Notes under the pieces: model-generated
The model's database searches: none
Seen by the model: the letters and a program-made list of their open reading frames with translations, nothing else
Told to the model about the DNA's origin: nothing
NCBI RefSeq assembly: GCF_018842675.1
Contig: NZ_JAGTWO010000004.1
Coordinates: forward strand, 434,001 to 498,000
DNA length: 64,000 bases
DNA from: Candidatus Pantoea bituminis
GTDB lineage: Bacteria > Pseudomonadota > Gammaproteobacteria > Enterobacterales > Enterobacteriaceae
Direction of reading: 5' to 3'
Position numbers and translations under genes: made by a program
Shown: piece after piece, positions 20,421-30,561 of the stretch
Layout: the number at the start of each line of letters is the position of its first letter
Position numbering within the stretch: position 1 is the stretch's first letter

Positions 20421-21578
20421 ATTCAATAAAGGCGTGCGGATAAAAGCGAGAAAGATCTTGGGTGATCAAGTCACGATCTTCACGTAAGCCAATCCCGGCG
20501 GGTTGATCGTCTATTAGCCAACTGCCGATCAGCGTATAGCTGTCGCCAAATTTTGGCAGCGGATAAAATTCCTGCACAATCATGCCTTCTTCACCGTACG
20601 GCCCGTCAACGCGAGCAATTTCAGTACCATTCTCAACAATACGAATATTGGCGCCTTCGCGTGAAAATAGCGGCTTGACCACATACTTCGTCATAGGTGG
20701 AATATCATCTTCCGCGAAATAGGCAGGCAACAAATTCGGGTGATTTGGGAACATCTGCCACAACATGGGCAACAAGGCTTTGTTCGACAAAATGCTTTTC
20801 CAGGCAGGCTCTAACCAGCGTACGCCAGCATCTGCCAACTTGGTTGAAAACATCTCGCGCAGCATGAATTCCCAAGGATAGAGCTTGAAGAGATTACTGA
20901 TTACCTGATCGTGAGCATCAGTAAACTCGCCTTTTTCACCCAAACCAATTTCATCAATGAAAAGAAATTCGCTCGGTAAACCCGCTTCGGTCGCGCAATC
21001 TTGCAGATATTGCACGGTGCCGCGATCTTCATCAGTGTCCCGACAGCAGGCAAAATGCAACCACTGGAAGCCATGCTGCTGATGTAGGTTAGCGAAGCGC
21101 TCAATCAGCTTTTCTTGCAGGCTGTTGAATTGATCGCTGCCGGCCGGCAATTGGCCTGCATTAAGCTGATCTTCCAGCCAAAGCCATTGAAAAAAGCCGC
21201 TTCATACAGTGAGGTTGGGGTATCGGCATTATTTTCCAGCAGCTTTGCATCACCTTTACCGTCCCAGGCGAGATCGAGACGCGAATAAAGAGAGGGTTGA
21301 CGCTGTTGCCATGAATCGCGGACAAAATCCCACGTATGTTTGGGAATACGGAATTTAGTCAGCAACGCCTCGCTGCTCACCACTTTCTCCACTACCTGCA
21401 AACACATCTGGTGTAATTCAGCAGTGGTCTCCTCTAGCTGGTCAATTTGTGCCAGCGTGAACTGATAATAAGCGTCTTCACACCAGTAAGGCTCGCCATG
21501 CATGGTATGAAAACGAAAACCAAATTCAGTGGCTTTTTCTCGCCAGCCTGGGCGCTCAGAAATAGCAATGCGTTGCAT
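20419..21578 (-). CDS. ygiC: Glutathionylspermidine synthase-like ATP-grasp ligase YgiC (frameshifted in this sequence)
   Basis: Two overlapping frames make one gene. The N-terminal part starts at ATG 21578 ([12 protein letters not shown]) and runs out of frame after YEAAFF. The minus-strand T-tract (A-tract 21190-21195, six bases) lacks one base, and restoring it gives [17 protein letters not shown] and joins the downstream frame, total 386 residues, the E. coli length. The C-terminal ATP-grasp half has [28 protein letters not shown] and [11 protein letters not shown]. Related to the synthetase half of GspSA, although E. coli YgiC is not known to make glutathionylspermidine. Translated ahead of a tight ygiB-ygiC pair downstream of tolC. 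Confidence 0.92.
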
Positions 21579-21587
21579 ATGGCGGTT

Positions 21588-22255
21588 TTAGCCTCCCAGC
21601 GAGCGGTTGGATGTTCCGGTGGCGCTGCTGCGTTGCATGGCATTTTGCTTGGCGACGGTTTCACCGAAGCCACCCCGCGTTACGGTTGACGTTGTTGCGG
21701 GTTTAGGGGCTAATGCGGTTTTTGGCACATTCATAGTACGGCCTGAAGTGGCAGAACCATAGTTACGGCCTGAAGCATCAACAAACTGGCCTCGTGCTGG
21801 GCTGTTTGCGGCTTTCGGTGAGAACAGTGGTTGCTGCGCGAATCCCGCGCCGCCGCCCATCATGCGGCCCATCATATAGCCAGCCATTAATGGCATCCAG
21901 AAGCTGCCACTCTGTTGGTTTTCGGCATTATTCGTGCCGACGCCTGCTTGAGCAGGTGTTTGCTGGCATTGGTTTTCACCAAATTCAGCCACACAATCTT
22001 CACGAGTTGCATATTTTGGTGCAGTACGTTCCGCTTCCTTTACCGCGTTGTTGTAAGCCGTGGTGCATTGCGCGCTCTGACTTGGATTGGCTTTCGCACA
22101 TTCATCCGCATTCTGGTAGAGCGACACGGTTTCATCGTTTTTTCGCAGCCAGCCAGCATAAATACCGCCGAGACGGCGATAGCGACTGGCGTTAAATGTC
22201 TGGCTTGCCAGCTTTTGCGAAAAGCAGCATAGCGAATAGATTTTGTCCGTTTCAT
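21588..22255 (-). CDS. ygiB: Putative lipoprotein YgiB (frameshifted in this sequence)
   Basis: UPF0441 family, 222 residues once corrected. The N-terminus [14 protein letters not shown] leads to a hydrophobic stretch ending in the lipobox MLAGC-EK, suggesting an outer-membrane lipoprotein. The minus-strand A-tract (T-tract 22138-22143, six bases) lacks one base. With it, [18 protein letters not shown] joins the downstream frame. The body has conserved Cys and a Gly/Met-rich stretch ([14 protein letters not shown]). An alternative ATG two codons upstream (22261) lies only 4 nt from the AAAGGA site, so 22255 is preferred. Nine bases separate it from ygiC. Confidence 0.9.
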
Positions 22256-22368
22256 TGTCATGATCCTTTGCCCAAAGGTAGCACTTAGGATAGGGGATGG
22301 AGGGGGAAATTGAAGCTGAAGCCGGGAAGGGGAAAGGATCTTTACGTAGCTATACGTTTGAAAGAGAA

Positions 22369-22389
22369 GCGGGCCGCAAAGCGACCCGC
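22369..22389 (-). terminator. Probable tolC terminator
   Basis: Stem gcgggccgc (22369-22377) with gcgacccgc (22381-22389), one mismatch, loop aaa. On the minus strand it lies 7 bp after the tolC stop and is followed by TTCTCTTTC. It separates tolC from ygiB. Confidence 0.6.
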
Positions 22390-22396
22390 ATCAGGA

Positions 22397-23863
22397 TTAA
22401 TTACCGAATGGGTTTCCGGTATTTCTGGCTGCAGCAGGACGTGCAGCTGGCGCCGATGCATTAGCAGCAGGGCCATTATCAACGCGAGCTGTTTGCTGAG
22501 CATTTTCAGGCGCCACAGTTTCTGGTGAAGTCGCGATCTCTTTACCCAGTTGGCTGTTCAGCGTCTGCAGGTTTTGCTCATTGAGCGTACCCAGCGCATA
22601 GCTGATGTTAAGCTGGTTAATCAGATAGCTATAACGTGCATCAGAAAGTTGCTGTTTGGCGTTGTATAACGTCGTGGTCGCATCTAACACATCAACGATA
22701 GTACGCGTACCGACCTGATAACCCGCTTCTGAAGCATCCAGTGAGCTCTGAGCAGAAACAACCGCCTGTTTGTAGGCATCAATGCTACTTACTGAAGCAT
22801 TAACGTTGTTGTAAGAAGAGCGCACGGTTTGCACGGCAGAACGGTGCGCGCTTTCTAACTGCTCGCTGGCACTGACAAAGTTGTACTGCGCTTGTTTAAC
22901 CTGCGACGTGACCGAGCCACCACTGTACAGCGGTAATGAGAAGCTCAGACCAACCTGATTCGAGCCTGTAATCGAGTCAGCTGAACTGGTTGATTGATTC
23001 GCACGGCTGCCACCGTATTTGCTGTTAGACATACCCGTTGAAGCAGTCAAATCCAGCGTTGGCATGTGGCCTGTTTCAGCAGAACGAATTTGCTCACGCG
23101 CTAAATCCTGGTTCAGGCGTGCGGACAACAAGGTCAGGTTACGGCTTTCCGCTTGCTTCAGCAGTGCGTTCACTGCATCTGGCTTGCTGGTTTTGAAGCG
23201 ATCAATATTCAGTGATGCTAACGACAAATAATCCATACCGGTAATCTGACGCAACGACTCAACGGTATTATCAAGGTTGTTGCGTGCAGTCACTTCGTCC
23301 GCTAAGACGCTGTCATATTGCGCACGGGCGTTCTGCACGTCAGTAATGGCAACCAATCCCACATTAAAACGCTGTGTAGTTTGATCTAATTCACGATAAA
23401 TCGACTGTTTCTGCGCTTCAGTGTAGGAAAGGGTATCAATCGCTTTCAACACGTTGAAGTAGGCGGTCGCCGTGTTCAGGATCAGATCCTGTTGTGCAAC
23501 CTGGTAGGTGACATCCTGGATGCCCGCAGCTTTCTCTTGCAGCGTCAGCGCACGCCATTTTGACATGTCAAAGATGGTTTGCGTTAATTGTAAGGTTCCG
23601 CTAGTGGTATTGGAGTGAAGTCCGCTGCTGTCGCGATAACCGTTATTGTAGGTGTAATCTGCACCCAAACCGAGTTGGGGTAATAAAGGGCTTCGCGCTT
23701 CGTTGATTTTCTCAAATGCTGAATCACGATCTGCCGCAGCACTGCGCAGATCTGGGTTACTCAGTCGCGCTTGTTGGTAAACCTGAAGCAGGTCTTCTGC
23801 CTGACTGGCGAAGCTGAAACCGCCCAGGCTCAGCCCAATAAAAAATGGGAGCAGTTTTTTCAT
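22397..23863 (-). CDS. tolC: Outer-membrane efflux channel TolC
   Basis: The exit duct for tripartite drug efflux pumps and type I secretion. It has 488 residues from ATG 23863 (MKKLLPFFIGLSLGGFSFASQA, signal peptide of about 22 residues) behind AAAGGAA. The open frame extends 63 codons upstream but without family similarity. Two OEP repeats are seen with NP-L-SAAADRD near the mature start and internally related RFNVGLVAITDVQNA and GYQVGTRTIVDVLDA, which are the structural repeats. The C-terminus is Ala/Pro rich and ends GNPFGN. Divergent from nudF as in E. coli. Confidence 0.97.
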   Translation of the reverse strand: MKKLLPFFIGLSLGGFSFASQAEDLLQVYQQARLSNPDLRSAAADRDSAFEKINEARSPLLPQLGLGADYTYNNGYRDSSGLHSNTTSGTLQLTQTIFDMSKWRALTLQEKAAGIQDVTYQVAQQDLILNTATAYFNVLKAIDTLSYTEAQKQSIYRELDQTTQRFNVGLVAITDVQNARAQYDSVLADEVTARNNLDNTVESLRQITGMDYLSLASLNIDRFKTSKPDAVNALLKQAESRNLTLLSARLNQDLAREQIRSAETGHMPTLDLTASTGMSNSKYGGSRANQSTSSADSITGSNQVGLSFSLPLYSGGSVTSQVKQAQYNFVSASEQLESAHRSAVQTVRSSYNNVNASVSSIDAYKQAVVSAQSSLDASEAGYQVGTRTIVDVLDATTTLYNAKQQLSDARYSYLINQLNISYALGTLNEQNLQTLNSQLGKEIATSPETVAPENAQQTARVDNGPAANASAPAARPAAARNTGNPFGN

Positions 23864-24077
23864 TTGCATTCCTTTTGTTGCAGCAAATTGCAGTGGTAGC
23901 GCTGCCGAATAAGCCAAAAAATTATCGCCGATTCTAGCAGAGTGCAACTGTGTGATAAGTTGGCTGAACGTGCCTTCTACGCCTAATTTACGTAAATAAT
24001 TCAGAAACAACCACTCGGATAAAGCATAAAGGTTGGCTTTTATTCGCTCCATCCCAATCTGGATAAGGAATAAGAAG

Positions 24078-24711
24078 ATGTCGGAAGAAAAAAATCCCCT
24101 GTGACTTTTACAAAAAACGATGTAGAAATTATTGCACGCGAAACAGTCTACGACGGTTTTTTTCGATTGTGCGCTATCGCTTCCGGCATCGTCGTTTTAA
24201 TGGCGAAATGAGTGCGGAAGTGCAGCGTGAAGTTTTTGAGCGCGGACATGCCGCCGTACTGCTACCTTATGATCCCTTACGTGATGAAGTGGTGCTGATC
24301 GAGCAGATCCGCATCCCTGCTTATGATGCGGGTTCCACGCCCTGGCTGCTGGAAATGGTGGCGGGGATCATCGATCCAGGTGAAAGCGTTGAACAAGTGG
24401 TACGCCGTGAAGCGGTCGAAGAGGCGGGATTACAGGTTGGGCGAGTCAAACCGATGCTCAATTACCTCGCCAGTCCCGGTGGCACCAGCGAAAGATTGTC
24501 GATTTTGGTCGGAGAAGTGGATGCCAGCCAGGCTCAAGGATGCCATGGTCTGGAGGAAGAGAATGAGGATATTCTTGTGCATGTGGTCAGCCGCGAACAG
24601 GCTTACCGCTGGGTGGAACAGGGGATAATTGATAACGCTGCGTCTGTCATCGCACTGCAATGGCTGGCGTTGCACCATGAGAAATTAAGAGAAGAGTGGG
24701 CACAAAAATGA
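24078..24711 (+). CDS. nudF: ADP-ribose pyrophosphatase NudF (two frameshifts in this sequence)
   Basis: Hydrolyses ADP-ribose and related nucleotide sugars. The Nudix box [22 protein letters not shown] is intact apart from normal variation. The N-terminus is broken twice. The C-tract 24096-24099 has four C, and a fifth gives [22 protein letters not shown]. The T-tract 24157-24163 has seven T, and an eighth gives [17 protein letters not shown]. With both repaired the protein has 211 residues, the family size. Without repair the longest frame begins only at a GTG at 24169. Start ATG 24078 follows AAGGA. First gene of nudF-yqiB-cpdA-yqiA-parE. Confidence 0.9.
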
Positions 24712-25133
24712 AACAGCGCTATACCCCTGACTTTCCGGAAATGATGCGGCTGTGCGAAACCAATTTCGCTCAGTTGCGCCGTTTGCTGCCGCGCAGTGAT
24801 GAGGCGGGCGCATCGGTGGTTTATCAGGTGAGTGGCGCCCGTTATCAGCTGACAATAGAAGAGTCGACGCGCTATACCACCTTGGTTGAAATTCGCCAGG
24901 TCGCGCCATCTGTGAGTTACTGGAGTCTGCCTTCCATGTCCGTAAGGTTGTACCATGATGCGATGGTCGCTGAAGTGTGTTCCACTCAGCAGATCTATCG
25001 TTTTAAAGCACGTTATGATTATCCTAATAAAAAATTGCATCAGCGTGATGAGAAACACCAGATAAATCAGTTTCTCGCGGACTGGTTGCGCTATTGCCTG
25101 GCACATGGTGCAATGGCAGTGCCTGTTTGCTGA
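24708..25133 (+). CDS. yqiB: Conserved protein YqiB (DUF1249)
   Basis: 141 residues from ATG 24708, overlapping the nudF stop by four bases (ATGA), which indicates translational coupling. The protein is strongly conserved: [17 protein letters not shown] at the start and [28 protein letters not shown] near the end. The function is unknown to me. Its fixed position between nudF and cpdA suggests co-regulation, not a shared pathway. A longer frame starting at 24696 is out of line with the family start. Confidence 0.93.
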   Translation: MKQRYTPDFPEMMRLCETNFAQLRRLLPRSDEAGASVVYQVSGARYQLTIEESTRYTTLVEIRQVAPSVSYWSLPSMSVRLYHDAMVAEVCSTQQIYRFKARYDYPNKKLHQRDEKHQINQFLADWLRYCLAHGAMAVPVC

Positions 25134-25176
25134 ATGCGTATAATGCATCAAATGGCGTGGAGATGAAGGAAACGCT

Positions 25177-26004
25177 TTGGATAGCCTGCTAACTCTTCCT
25201 GCGGCAAAAGGGTCCGAAATCAGGATTTTACAAATCACGGATACCCATCTTTTCGCGGGAAAACATGAATCGCTGCTTGGGGTTAATACTTGGGCGAGCT
25301 TTGACGCAGTATTGGATGCGATCATTGCTCAGCAACGCGACTATGACCTTGTTATCGCGACCGGCGATCTCGCTCAGGATCACTCTGTTCAAGCCTATCA
25401 GCATTTCGCTGAGGGCATTGCTCGTTTGCCAAAGCCCTGCGTCTGGCTGCCCGGAAATCATGACTTCCAACCCGCCATGGTTGATACCCTGGCAGAGGCA
25501 AAGATCAACGCCGAGAAACATGTCTTGCTGGGCGAACATTGGCAACTCGTGTTGTTAGACAGTCAGGTCTTCGGCGTTCCACACGGCATGCTAAGTGATT
25601 ACCAGCTGGAATGGCTTGAAAAAACCCTGGCGCGCCATCCAGAACGTCACACGTTGATTTTGCTGCATCATCATCCGCTGGCCTCAGGTTGTACCTGGCT
25701 TGATCAACACAGCTTACGCAATTCGCATCAGCTGGATGCGGTATTGCAAAACTATCCGCTGGCCCAAACCCTGGTCTGTGGGCACATTCATCAGGAACTG
25801 GATATGGACTGGCGCGGACGCCGCGTATTGGCTACGCCCTCTACCTGCGTTCAATTCAAACCGCATTGCACCAGTTTTACCATTGATACTGTCGCACCCG
25901 GCTGGCGCTGGTTTACGCTCCATCCACAAGGCAAAGCAGAAACCGAAGTCGAACGTTTGCAAACTGATGCGTTTTGCCCCGATCTTGATTCAGAAGGATA
26001 TTAA
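25177..26004 (+). CDS. cpdA: 3',5'-cyclic AMP phosphodiesterase
   Basis: Degrades cAMP and so tunes CRP-dependent expression. It has 275 residues with a TTG start at 25177 (MDSLLTLPA), preceded by GATGAAGGA. As I recall, the E. coli gene also uses TTG. Metallophosphoesterase motifs appear in order: ITDTHLF (Asp, His), ATGDLAQD, PGNHD, LLHHHPLA and CGHIH. Between yqiB and yqiA in the conserved run. Confidence 0.96.
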   Translation: MDSLLTLPAAKGSEIRILQITDTHLFAGKHESLLGVNTWASFDAVLDAIIAQQRDYDLVIATGDLAQDHSVQAYQHFAEGIARLPKPCVWLPGNHDFQPAMVDTLAEAKINAEKHVLLGEHWQLVLLDSQVFGVPHGMLSDYQLEWLEKTLARHPERHTLILLHHHPLASGCTWLDQHSLRNSHQLDAVLQNYPLAQTLVCGHIHQELDMDWRGRRVLATPSTCVQFKPHCTSFTIDTVAPGWRWFTLHPQGKAETEVERLQTDAFCPDLDSEGY

Positions 26005-26007
26005 CGG

Positions 26008-26589
26008 ATGGCTGCGCTGCTTTATCTCCATGGCTTCAACAGTTCACCGCAATCGGCGAAAGCGACCCAGTTTCAACAATGGCTTAATACACATCATCCT
26101 GAAATCGACATGATCATTCCGCAACTGCCGACATTCCCTGCTGAGGCGGCTGCCATGCTGGAAGATATCGTGTTGAGTCGTAGCGGAGAAACGCTTGGCC
26201 TGGTGGGTTCTTCATTAGGCGGTTATTACGCAACCTGGCTGTCGCAATGCTTTATGTTGCCAGCGGTAGTGGTGAACCCCGCAGTGCGTCCTTTTGAGCT
26301 GCTGGTGGATTTCCTTGGTGACAATCAGAATCCCTACACCGGCCAACAATATGTGTTAGAGTCTCGGCACATTTACGATCTGAAAGTCATGCAGATTGAC
26401 CCGCTGGAAGCGCCGGATTTACTGTGGTTGCTACAACAAACCGGCGATGAAGTACTCGACTACCGTCAGGCGCTCGACTATTACAGCGCGTGCCGACATC
26501 AGGTAGAAGAGGGCGGTAATCATGCTTTTATCGGATTCGAACGCCATTTCCCGCAGATTCTGGATTTTCTAGGCTTGAATCACCCTTAA
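26008..26589 (+). CDS. yqiA: Esterase YqiA
   Basis: 193 residues, alpha/beta-hydrolase fold of the UPF0227 group. The oxyanion-hole segment [10 protein letters not shown] lies near residue 5, the nucleophile elbow GSSLGGYY near residue 71, and a C-terminal GGNHAF supplies the catalytic His. E. coli YqiA hydrolyses short acyl esters, and the natural substrate is unknown. Starts 3 bp after the cpdA stop and is followed 48 bp later by parE. Confidence 0.95.
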   Translation: MAALLYLHGFNSSPQSAKATQFQQWLNTHHPEIDMIIPQLPTFPAEAAAMLEDIVLSRSGETLGLVGSSLGGYYATWLSQCFMLPAVVVNPAVRPFELLVDFLGDNQNPYTGQQYVLESRHIYDLKVMQIDPLEAPDLLWLLQQTGDEVLDYRQALDYYSACRHQVEEGGNHAFIGFERHFPQILDFLGLNHP

Positions 26590-26637
26590 GTGATGCGGAA
26601 ATCGCAACTATTTCACCCTTCTAATCAGACATTTACC

Positions 26638-28530
26638 ATGAGTCAATCAAACTATAACGCGGATGCTATTGAGGTCCTGACTGGCCTTGAGCCTGTTCGC
26701 CGTCGCCCGGGTATGTATACCGACACGACGCGACCTAACCATTTGGGTCAGGAAGTGATTGATAACAGCGTCGATGAAGCGCTGGCAGGTCACGCCAAGC
26801 GGGTTGAAGTGATTCTGCACGCCGATCAATCACTGGAAGTGATTGATGACGGACGCGGTATGCCAGTGGATATCCATCCCGAAGAAGGCATTCCTGCGGT
26901 TGAGCTGATCTTTTGTCGTCTGCACGCAGGCGGCAAATTCTCCAACAAAAACTACCAATTCTCTGGCGGCTTACATGGCGTAGGGATTTCCGTGGTTAAC
27001 GCCTTATCTAAACGCGTTGAAGTTACCGTTCGTCGTAATGGTGAAATCTATGACATGGCGTTTGAGAACGGCGACAAGGTGCAGGATCTCACTGTTTCTG
27101 GCACCGTTGGTAAGCGCAACACCGGCACGCGCGTGCATTTCTGGCCTGATGAAAGCTTCTTTGACAGCCCACGCTTTTCCGTTTCTCGCCTGTCGCATCT
27201 GTTGAAAGCTAAAGCGGTGTTGTGTCCCGGCGTGGAGATTGTCTTCAAAGACAAGCTGAACAATACGGAACAACGCTGGTGCTACGAAGATGGTCTGACC
27301 GATTACCTGCTTGAGGCCGTAAATGGCTTGCCAACGCTGCCAGAAAAGCCGTTTGTTGGCGCGTTTGCGGGTGATGTTGAAGCGGTTGATTGGGCGCTGC
27401 TCTGGTTACCGGAAGGTGGCGAACTGCTGACTGAAAGCTATGTCAACTTAATCCCCACCATGCAAGGCGGCACGCACGTGAACGGCCTTCGCCAGGGTTT
27501 GCTGGATGCAATGCGTGAATTTTGTGAATACCGCAACATTCTGCCGCGCGGCGTGAAGCTTTCTGCGGAAGATATTTGGGATCGCTGCGCCTATGTCTTG
27601 TCGGTGAAGATGCAGGATCCGCAATTTGCTGGACAGACCAAAGAGCGCTTGTCGTCGCGTCAATGTGCCGCCTTTGTTTCAGGGGTGGTTAAAGATGCGT
27701 TCAGCCTGTGGCTCAACCAGAACGTGCAGGCAGCAGAACAGCTTGCTGAACTGGCGATTAGTAGTGCGCAACGTCGTATGCGCGCAGCAAAAAAGTGGTG
27801 CGTAAAAAACTTACCAGCGGCCCGGCGCTGCCTGGCAAACTGGCAGATTGCTCTGCGCAGGATCTCAATAAAACCGAACTGTTTTTGGTGGAGGGGATTC
27901 CGCAGGTGGATCGGCCAAGCAGGCACGCGATCGTGAGTATCAAGCGATCATGCCGCTTAAAGGTAAAATCCTGAATACCTGGGAAGTCTCTTCCGACGAA
28001 GTGTTGGCTTCTCAGGAAGTTCATGACATTTCAGTCGCGATTGGTATTGATCCAGATAGTGAAGATCTAAGCCAACTGCGTTACGGCAAAGTGTGTATTC
28101 TCGCCGACGCCGATTCAGATGGCTTGCACATCGCCACGCTGCTCTGTGCGCTGTTCGTTAAACACTTCCGCTCGCTGGTAAGAGGTGGCCACGTTTATGT
28201 CGCCATGCCGCCGCTTTATCGCATCGATCTTGGCAAAGAAGTTTATTACGCGCTGGATGAAGATGAAAAAGAGGGCGTATTGGAGCAGTTGAAGCGCAAA
28301 AAGGAAAACCCAACGTTCAGCGCTTCAAAGGTTTGGGCGAGATGAATCCGCTTCAGTTGCGAGAAACCACGCTTGATCCAAACACGCGCCGTCTGGTGCA
28401 ATTAACTATTGATGACGATAATGTTGAGCAGACGTTACGCGTTATGGACATGCTGCTTGCTAAAAAACGTTCCGAAGACCGGCGCAACTGGTTGCAGGAA
28501 AAAGGCGACATGGTCGACATCGAAGTGTAA
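26638..28530 (+). CDS. parE: Topoisomerase IV subunit B (three frameshifts in this sequence)
   Basis: ATPase subunit of topoisomerase IV, essential for chromosome decatenation. Start ATG 26638 ([16 protein letters not shown]). GHKL ATPase motifs are present: [15 protein letters not shown] and SGGLHGVG. Three single-base deletions break it: A-tract 27789-27794 (RMRAAKK then out of frame), G-tract 27893-27896 (FLVEGDSAGG) and the AAAACCC tract 28305-28311 ([19 protein letters not shown]). Repairing all three gives 631 residues (630 in E. coli) with the TOPRIM Glu of EGDSAGG and the ADADSDG Asp motif. Ends ...KGDMVDIEV. Read as sequence error. Confidence 0.93.
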
Positions 28531-28558
28531 AAATCGGGACGCAGCGGCGTCCCGATTT
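28531..28558 (+). terminator. Terminator after parE
   Basis: A 12-bp stem aaatcgggacgc/gcgtcccgattt (28531-28542, 28547-28558), loop agcg, directly after the parE stop and followed by a T/A-rich stretch. It closes the nudF-parE run. Confidence 0.85.
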
Positions 28559-28954
28559 ATTATTTGTTTCCGACGACGCTAAGTTTCAGACATTATTATT
28601 GACAGGTGAAGTGAATTTTTCATTTAACAAAAATCAAAGTAACGTCTTCAGACTTGACCCTTAAAGTGTACTCAGTTCCTATTTCGGCTTCCCTGTCAGT
28701 TATTTTAAACTTTATTAAATCGTGTCAGAAATCAAACCTAAACGATGATGTTGAGCGCTGTTCCCTGGCATAATAAAACGTTCAGCCTGTTTTTGCGTTT
28801 ACGATATTATTGTCTGATATTCATTAACGATTCGGATCCACCGTTGCTACAGTGAATTGTTCGATATAACGAGGTATCGATTAATCCTGGCCTGATTTAT
28901 TGGGATAAATATCAAGATAAACCCTATGTGGTTCACGAAAGACAGGAAGAGAGA
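28559..28954 (+). promoter_or_regulatory. AT-rich spacer parE to LysR, with inverted repeat
   Basis: About 400 bp with no gene. It is AT-rich and presumably holds the promoter of the LysR gene. The clearest element is the inverted repeat TCGATA-N8-TATCGA at 28861-28880, 75 bp upstream of the GTG start, a plausible site for LysR autoregulation. Nothing else is recognisable. Confidence 0.35.
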
Positions 28955-29869
28955 GTGAAAATCACGCTGGAAGAATTGCGCGCTTGGGTTTCAGTGGTCG
29001 ATACCGGTTCAATAACGGCTGCGGCTGAACAATTGGGGCAAACCAGCTCCGGGATTAGTCGTGCTCTGAGCCGTCTTGAGAGTAAGTTGCGAACAACGCT
29101 GTTAAATCGTACAACACGCCGGCTGGCGCTGACAGAAGAGGGACAGATCTTTCTTGAGCATGCCCGACAAATACTGACATCTGTGGAGCAGGCGGAAGAA
29201 CAGATCGCACATCGCAGCGGGATGCCTTCCGGTCGTCTTCGAATAAATGCTGCCGCGCCATTTATGTTGCACCTGATTGTGCCGTTAGTGGAAGCGTTCA
29301 GTAAACGTTATCCCTTAATTAATCTGGAACTCAATACCAACGATATTGTGATTGATCTACTTGAACAGCAAACCGATATTGCCATTCGCATTGGAGAGCT
29401 GCGCGACTCGACCATGCATGCTCGCAAGTTGGGTAGCAGCGCAATTCTGCTGGTTGCTAGCCCAGCTTACCTTCAGAAATACGGTACGCCAGCCAACGTA
29501 ACAGATCTGGAGTCGCATCAGCTAATCGGATTTAGCCAGGTAGAGACACATAACGTCTGGCCAGTATTGCAGCGTGACGGCGAATACCTTCGCATTAAAC
29601 CCAATATCACTGCCTCAAGCGGCGAAACCATTCGTCATTTGGCATTAGCAGGCCAGGGCATCGCGCGATTATCTGACTTTGTGAGTCGGGAAGACCGCGC
29701 GGCGGGTCGGCTAGTGCAAGTTCTGCAAGACGAAACGCATGAATTACGTCTCCCCATTCACGCCGTTTATTACCGTAATAATATGCTTTTCTCGCGTATT
29801 ACCTGCTTTTTAGACTTTCTGCGTGAGCAGATTGAAGCAAAAAATTGCTTTAAACGTGCCACAAAATAG
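28955..29869 (+). CDS. LysR-family transcriptional regulator
   Basis: 304 residues from GTG 28955 (MKITLEELRAWVSVVDTGS), with GGAAGAG just upstream. The open frame extends nine codons to 28928. The N-terminal winged helix-turn-helix includes SITAAAEQLGQTSSGISRALSRLE, followed by a linker helix and the periplasmic-binding-like effector domain from about residue 90. This resembles the subgroup often found beside quinone or flavin reductases, and it lies 1.3 kb from mdaB, but the target cannot be deduced. The C-terminal NCFKRATK is Lys-rich. Confidence 0.88.
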   Translation: MKITLEELRAWVSVVDTGSITAAAEQLGQTSSGISRALSRLESKLRTTLLNRTTRRLALTEEGQIFLEHARQILTSVEQAEEQIAHRSGMPSGRLRINAAAPFMLHLIVPLVEAFSKRYPLINLELNTNDIVIDLLEQQTDIAIRIGELRDSTMHARKLGSSAILLVASPAYLQKYGTPANVTDLESHQLIGFSQVETHNVWPVLQRDGEYLRIKPNITASSGETIRHLALAGQGIARLSDFVSREDRAAGRLVQVLQDETHELRLPIHAVYYRNNMLFSRITCFLDFLREQIEAKNCFKRATK

Positions 29870-30155
29870 CCCTTTCCATTCAATAAGATTTATTGAGATC
29901 CTCTTTTCGGTCGCTAACTTCATGGCGTGCGTTCAGTACGTAACATCACTAACCCCGATAAGGGGTAGCGTAGAAAAGGATAAAGCGCTGACGCTGGATG
30001 CCGGAAGGAAAGGGCTGGTAGCAAGCGGAAGGCAGCGTTACCGTGGCGGGCGTTGAAGAGGATGTATTCGAAAACGGCATCGGCGATGCACAACGGCTGA
30101 TTCAGCAGGAAGTCACTAATCAGCAATAAATGTATAACGGTTGAGTTTCAACGTT
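29870..30155 (+). pseudogene. Possible gene remnant between LysR and ygiN
   Basis: About 285 bp without an intact gene. Short protein-like stretches occur in different frames: DKALTLDAGRKG near 29980, then in another frame GSVTVAGVEEDVFENGIGD continuing to IQQEVTNQQ and a stop at about 30127. The latter looks like a real C-terminus and is followed by a terminator 30 bp later. It could be a decayed gene tail or a gene broken by sequence error. I do not recognise the family. Confidence 0.3.
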
Positions 30156-30189
30156 AAAAAAGCCCTTGTCATATGACAAGGGCTTTTTT
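30156..30189. terminator. Perfect bidirectional terminator
   Basis: A 34-bp perfect palindrome, aaaaaagcccttgtcat and its complement, with A6 on one side and T6 on the other. It terminates whatever comes from the left and the ygiN gene from the right. Confidence 0.92.
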
Positions 30190-30211
30190 GTTTGCAGCGA
30201 AAGCCAATAAA

Positions 30212-30520
30212 TCAGGCCGTCGGCTCCAGCACTAAAATCTTCACATCAATGACATCATCTTTGATCTGCTCACGATGTGTTTCCATATGTGGCATTTGCT
30301 GATGCTGCTCCAGATGGCGTAACGATTCCCACTGCTCCAGCATAAAAATGGAGTCCGGGGAATTTTGTTTCCACGGCACCTGCGCCTGATGATCCACTAA
30401 GGCATCGTATTGATGACAACCTTCTTCATCTAACACTGTGGGAATCAGTTTGTTGATGATATCCAGCACCCTCTGTCGACGACCGGGCTTAATACAAATT
30501 TCAGCAACCACAGTTAACAT
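30212..30520 (-). CDS. ygiN: Quinol monooxygenase YgiN
   Basis: 102 residues from ATG 30520 (MLTVVAEI) with GAGGAAG upstream. A ten-codon extension to 30550 is not part of the family. ABM (antibiotic biosynthesis monooxygenase) ferredoxin-like fold with EEGCHQYD, FMLEQWESL and PHMETH. In E. coli YgiN and MdaB are proposed to form a menadiol/quinone redox cycle, and here mdaB is the gene immediately upstream (41 bp), which supports the pairing. Confidence 0.94.
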   Translation of the reverse strand: MLTVVAEICIKPGRRQRVLDIINKLIPTVLDEEGCHQYDALVDHQAQVPWKQNSPDSIFMLEQWESLRHLEQHQQMPHMETHREQIKDDVIDVKILVLEPTA

Positions 30521-30561
30521 GCGCGCTTCCTCTTTTGCAGTGAATTTCACCTCACGCTATC

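Noticed and set aside
27789..28311. parE and parC as genuine pseudogenes or quinolone-resistance variants
   Set aside because: All breaks are one-base changes in homopolymers, the proteins are otherwise perfectly conserved, and the resistance-determining ParC residues are wild type.
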